A stretch of 64,000 nt of DNA from positions 1 to 64,000 of the forward strand of contig JBLIDT010000011.1 of NCBI GenBank assembly GCA_047632755.1, given 5' to 3'. A model generated the notes under the pieces. That model was not told where the DNA came from. It did not search any database and saw only the letters and a program-made list of their open reading frames with translations. The translations under genes and the position numbers were made by a program. This stretch comes from JAKVAV01 sp047632755. GTDB lineage: Bacteria > Bacteroidota > Bacteroidia > Flavobacteriales_D > Cryomorphaceae. Of this stretch, positions 63,269-64,000 are shown one piece after another (positions within the stretch are counted from its first letter, which is position 1; the number at the start of each line of letters is the position of its first letter).

Positions 63269-64000
63269 TTAAGATCGCTTGAACAAAAGAACCATTACCA
63301 GCGTGAAGAGCAAAGCTGAAATAGTGGTAATAACTAAAACCATCCATCGCACAGGCCAAAATTTCTTATCAGCCATCTCGGGTTCAACGATAATATCGGT
63401 GTAAGTTAAATCTCCCTCTGCCAAAACTTTTTGTTCCAAGTATTTTTTAGAGAGGTAATCATGTTGCTGAGTTCCCATATAGCTCAGGTTCTGAAGCATG
63501 CGCAAGAGGCTTCCTTTCTCTTGGGTGTTTGTAATGAGCTGAGCGAGATCTTTGTTGACACCAGCGGTCCCGTTTCGGGATAGTGCATCAACATACCCCC
63601 TTACCAATTCTCTCGTTTGACTCCCATAATCAAGGACATCATTCTCCATGCTGATTCTAGAAATCAATGATTCCAAACTATCCAAGACCGTCTTTTGGTA
63701 AACGATCTGCTTCTGAAATGATTGAGCTACCCTTTCTGATCGATCGTTGATCACATAATCGTACTTCACGTTCACCTGACGGATAATTTCATCAGCCATG
63801 TCTTTCGCTAGCTGAGGGTCTTCCGAAATAACTTCAAGAAGCACAGATTCGTACTTCGTCTTGGATACCCTGACATTGTTTCGATACGCTTCGAGCAAAT
63901 AATACCTGGAATTTTCTGCGTCTGCCTCAATATTGTAGACCTGATACAAACCGAACTTTTCAATGACAGAATCTCTGACAGATGAAGCTTCGAAGAATTG
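63269..64000 (-). CDS. Wzz/GumC-like chain-length determinant protein, N-terminus cut by window edge
   Basis: The visible 243 C-terminal residues have a periplasmic helical domain with coiled-coil patterning and a C-terminal membrane helix (about 25 residues from the end) followed by a short basic tail. This fits polysaccharide co-polymerases that set chain length; the N-terminal membrane helix lies outside the window. The frame is open through base 64000. Confidence 0.8.
   Translation of the reverse strand, partial: QFFEASSVRDSVIEKFGLYQVYNIEADAENSRYYLLEAYRNNVRVSKTKYESVLLEVISEDPQLAKDMADEIIRQVNVKYDYVINDRSERVAQSFQKQIVYQKTVLDSLESLISRISMENDVLDYGSQTRELVRGYVDALSRNGTAGVNKDLAQLITNTQEKGSLLRMLQNLSYMGTQQHDYLSKKYLEQKVLAEGDLTYTDIIVEPEMADKKFWPVRWMVLVITTISALLFTLVMVLLFKRS

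Noticed and set aside
1..64000. Mobile elements, prophage, integrons or CRISPR arrays
   Set aside because: No transposase, integrase, phage structural gene, Cas gene or regularly spaced direct repeat was found.

Overview
The window is from a Bacteroidota genome, most likely a marine Flavobacteriales member. Evidence: two gliding-motility-type C-terminal (CHU_C, type IX secretion) giant surface proteins each followed by a PorP/SprF gene, a TonB-dependent receptor with a carboxypeptidase-like N-domain paired with a DUF4249 lipoprotein, an S46 dipeptidyl-peptidase, tandem M1 peptidases, DUF1573, and repeated promoter-like boxes of the Bacteroidota form TAnnTTTG (sometimes with a TTG about 18-22 nt upstream). 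Base composition looks even throughout and no transposase, integrase, phage gene or CRISPR array was seen. Genus and species cannot be named from this sequence alone.

Layout. 1-1791: truncated VCBS/FG-GAP surface protein. 2104-2526: stand-alone degenerate receiver. 2591-2665: tRNA-Pro(GGG) with terminator, then about 400 nt of hairpin repeats. 3130-6458: TonB receptor plus DUF4249 lipoprotein. 6555-11596: trxB, a sigma-like/membrane/pseudo-protease fusion on the other strand, an S41 processing protease and a DUF1573 protein. 11665-16332: leucine operon leuC-leuD-leuA-like-leuB (minus strand). 16657-19665: J-domain protein, S46 peptidase and pterin dehydratase operon. 19758-26940: first surface cassette (CHU_C adhesin, PorP/SprF, TPR/PD40/OmpA-like). 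27105-31537: M23 peptidase, lipoprotein, tryptophan 2,3-dioxygenase, unknown exported protein, a 54-aa ORF and RNase P RNA. 31636-36579: trhO, a small unknown protein, an SDR, and the RimK/RimB ligase-protease pair divergent from an AstE/AspA-like hydrolase. 36647-42057: five-gene, tightly overlapping minus-strand operon with two KAS III-type ketosynthases, an SDR, an acyl-activating enzyme and a crotonyl-CoA carboxylase/reductase-like enzyme. 42919-44904: AlkB-type alkane hydroxylase and a Kv-type channel. 44994-52390: second surface cassette (17 HYR repeats plus CHU_C, PorP/SprF, PD40/OmpA). 52387-64000: DEAD-box helicase, acyltransferase, beta-barrel protein, two M1 peptidases, LpxD-like acyltransferase, PP2C-type phosphatase, O-antigen ligase and a truncated Wzz-like protein.

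How the parts may work together. The two adhesin-PorP-OmpA cassettes look like separate type IX secretion export-and-anchoring modules: a very large secreted protein, its likely outer-membrane partner and a periplasmic peptidoglycan-linked protein, with stop/start overlaps or short gaps throughout. The five-gene ketosynthase operon is the best candidate for an undescribed system: it has two condensing enzymes with intact Cys-His-Asn triads, a reductase, an acyl activator and an enzyme carrying the residues associated with CO2 binding in enoyl-CoA carboxylases/reductases, but no carrier protein or recognisable known-pathway signature. The second most unusual object is the fusion of an ECF-sigma-like region, one membrane segment and an HtrA-like domain lacking its catalytic Asp and Ser.

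All family assignments come from motif reading without database searches. Promoters are pattern matches only.
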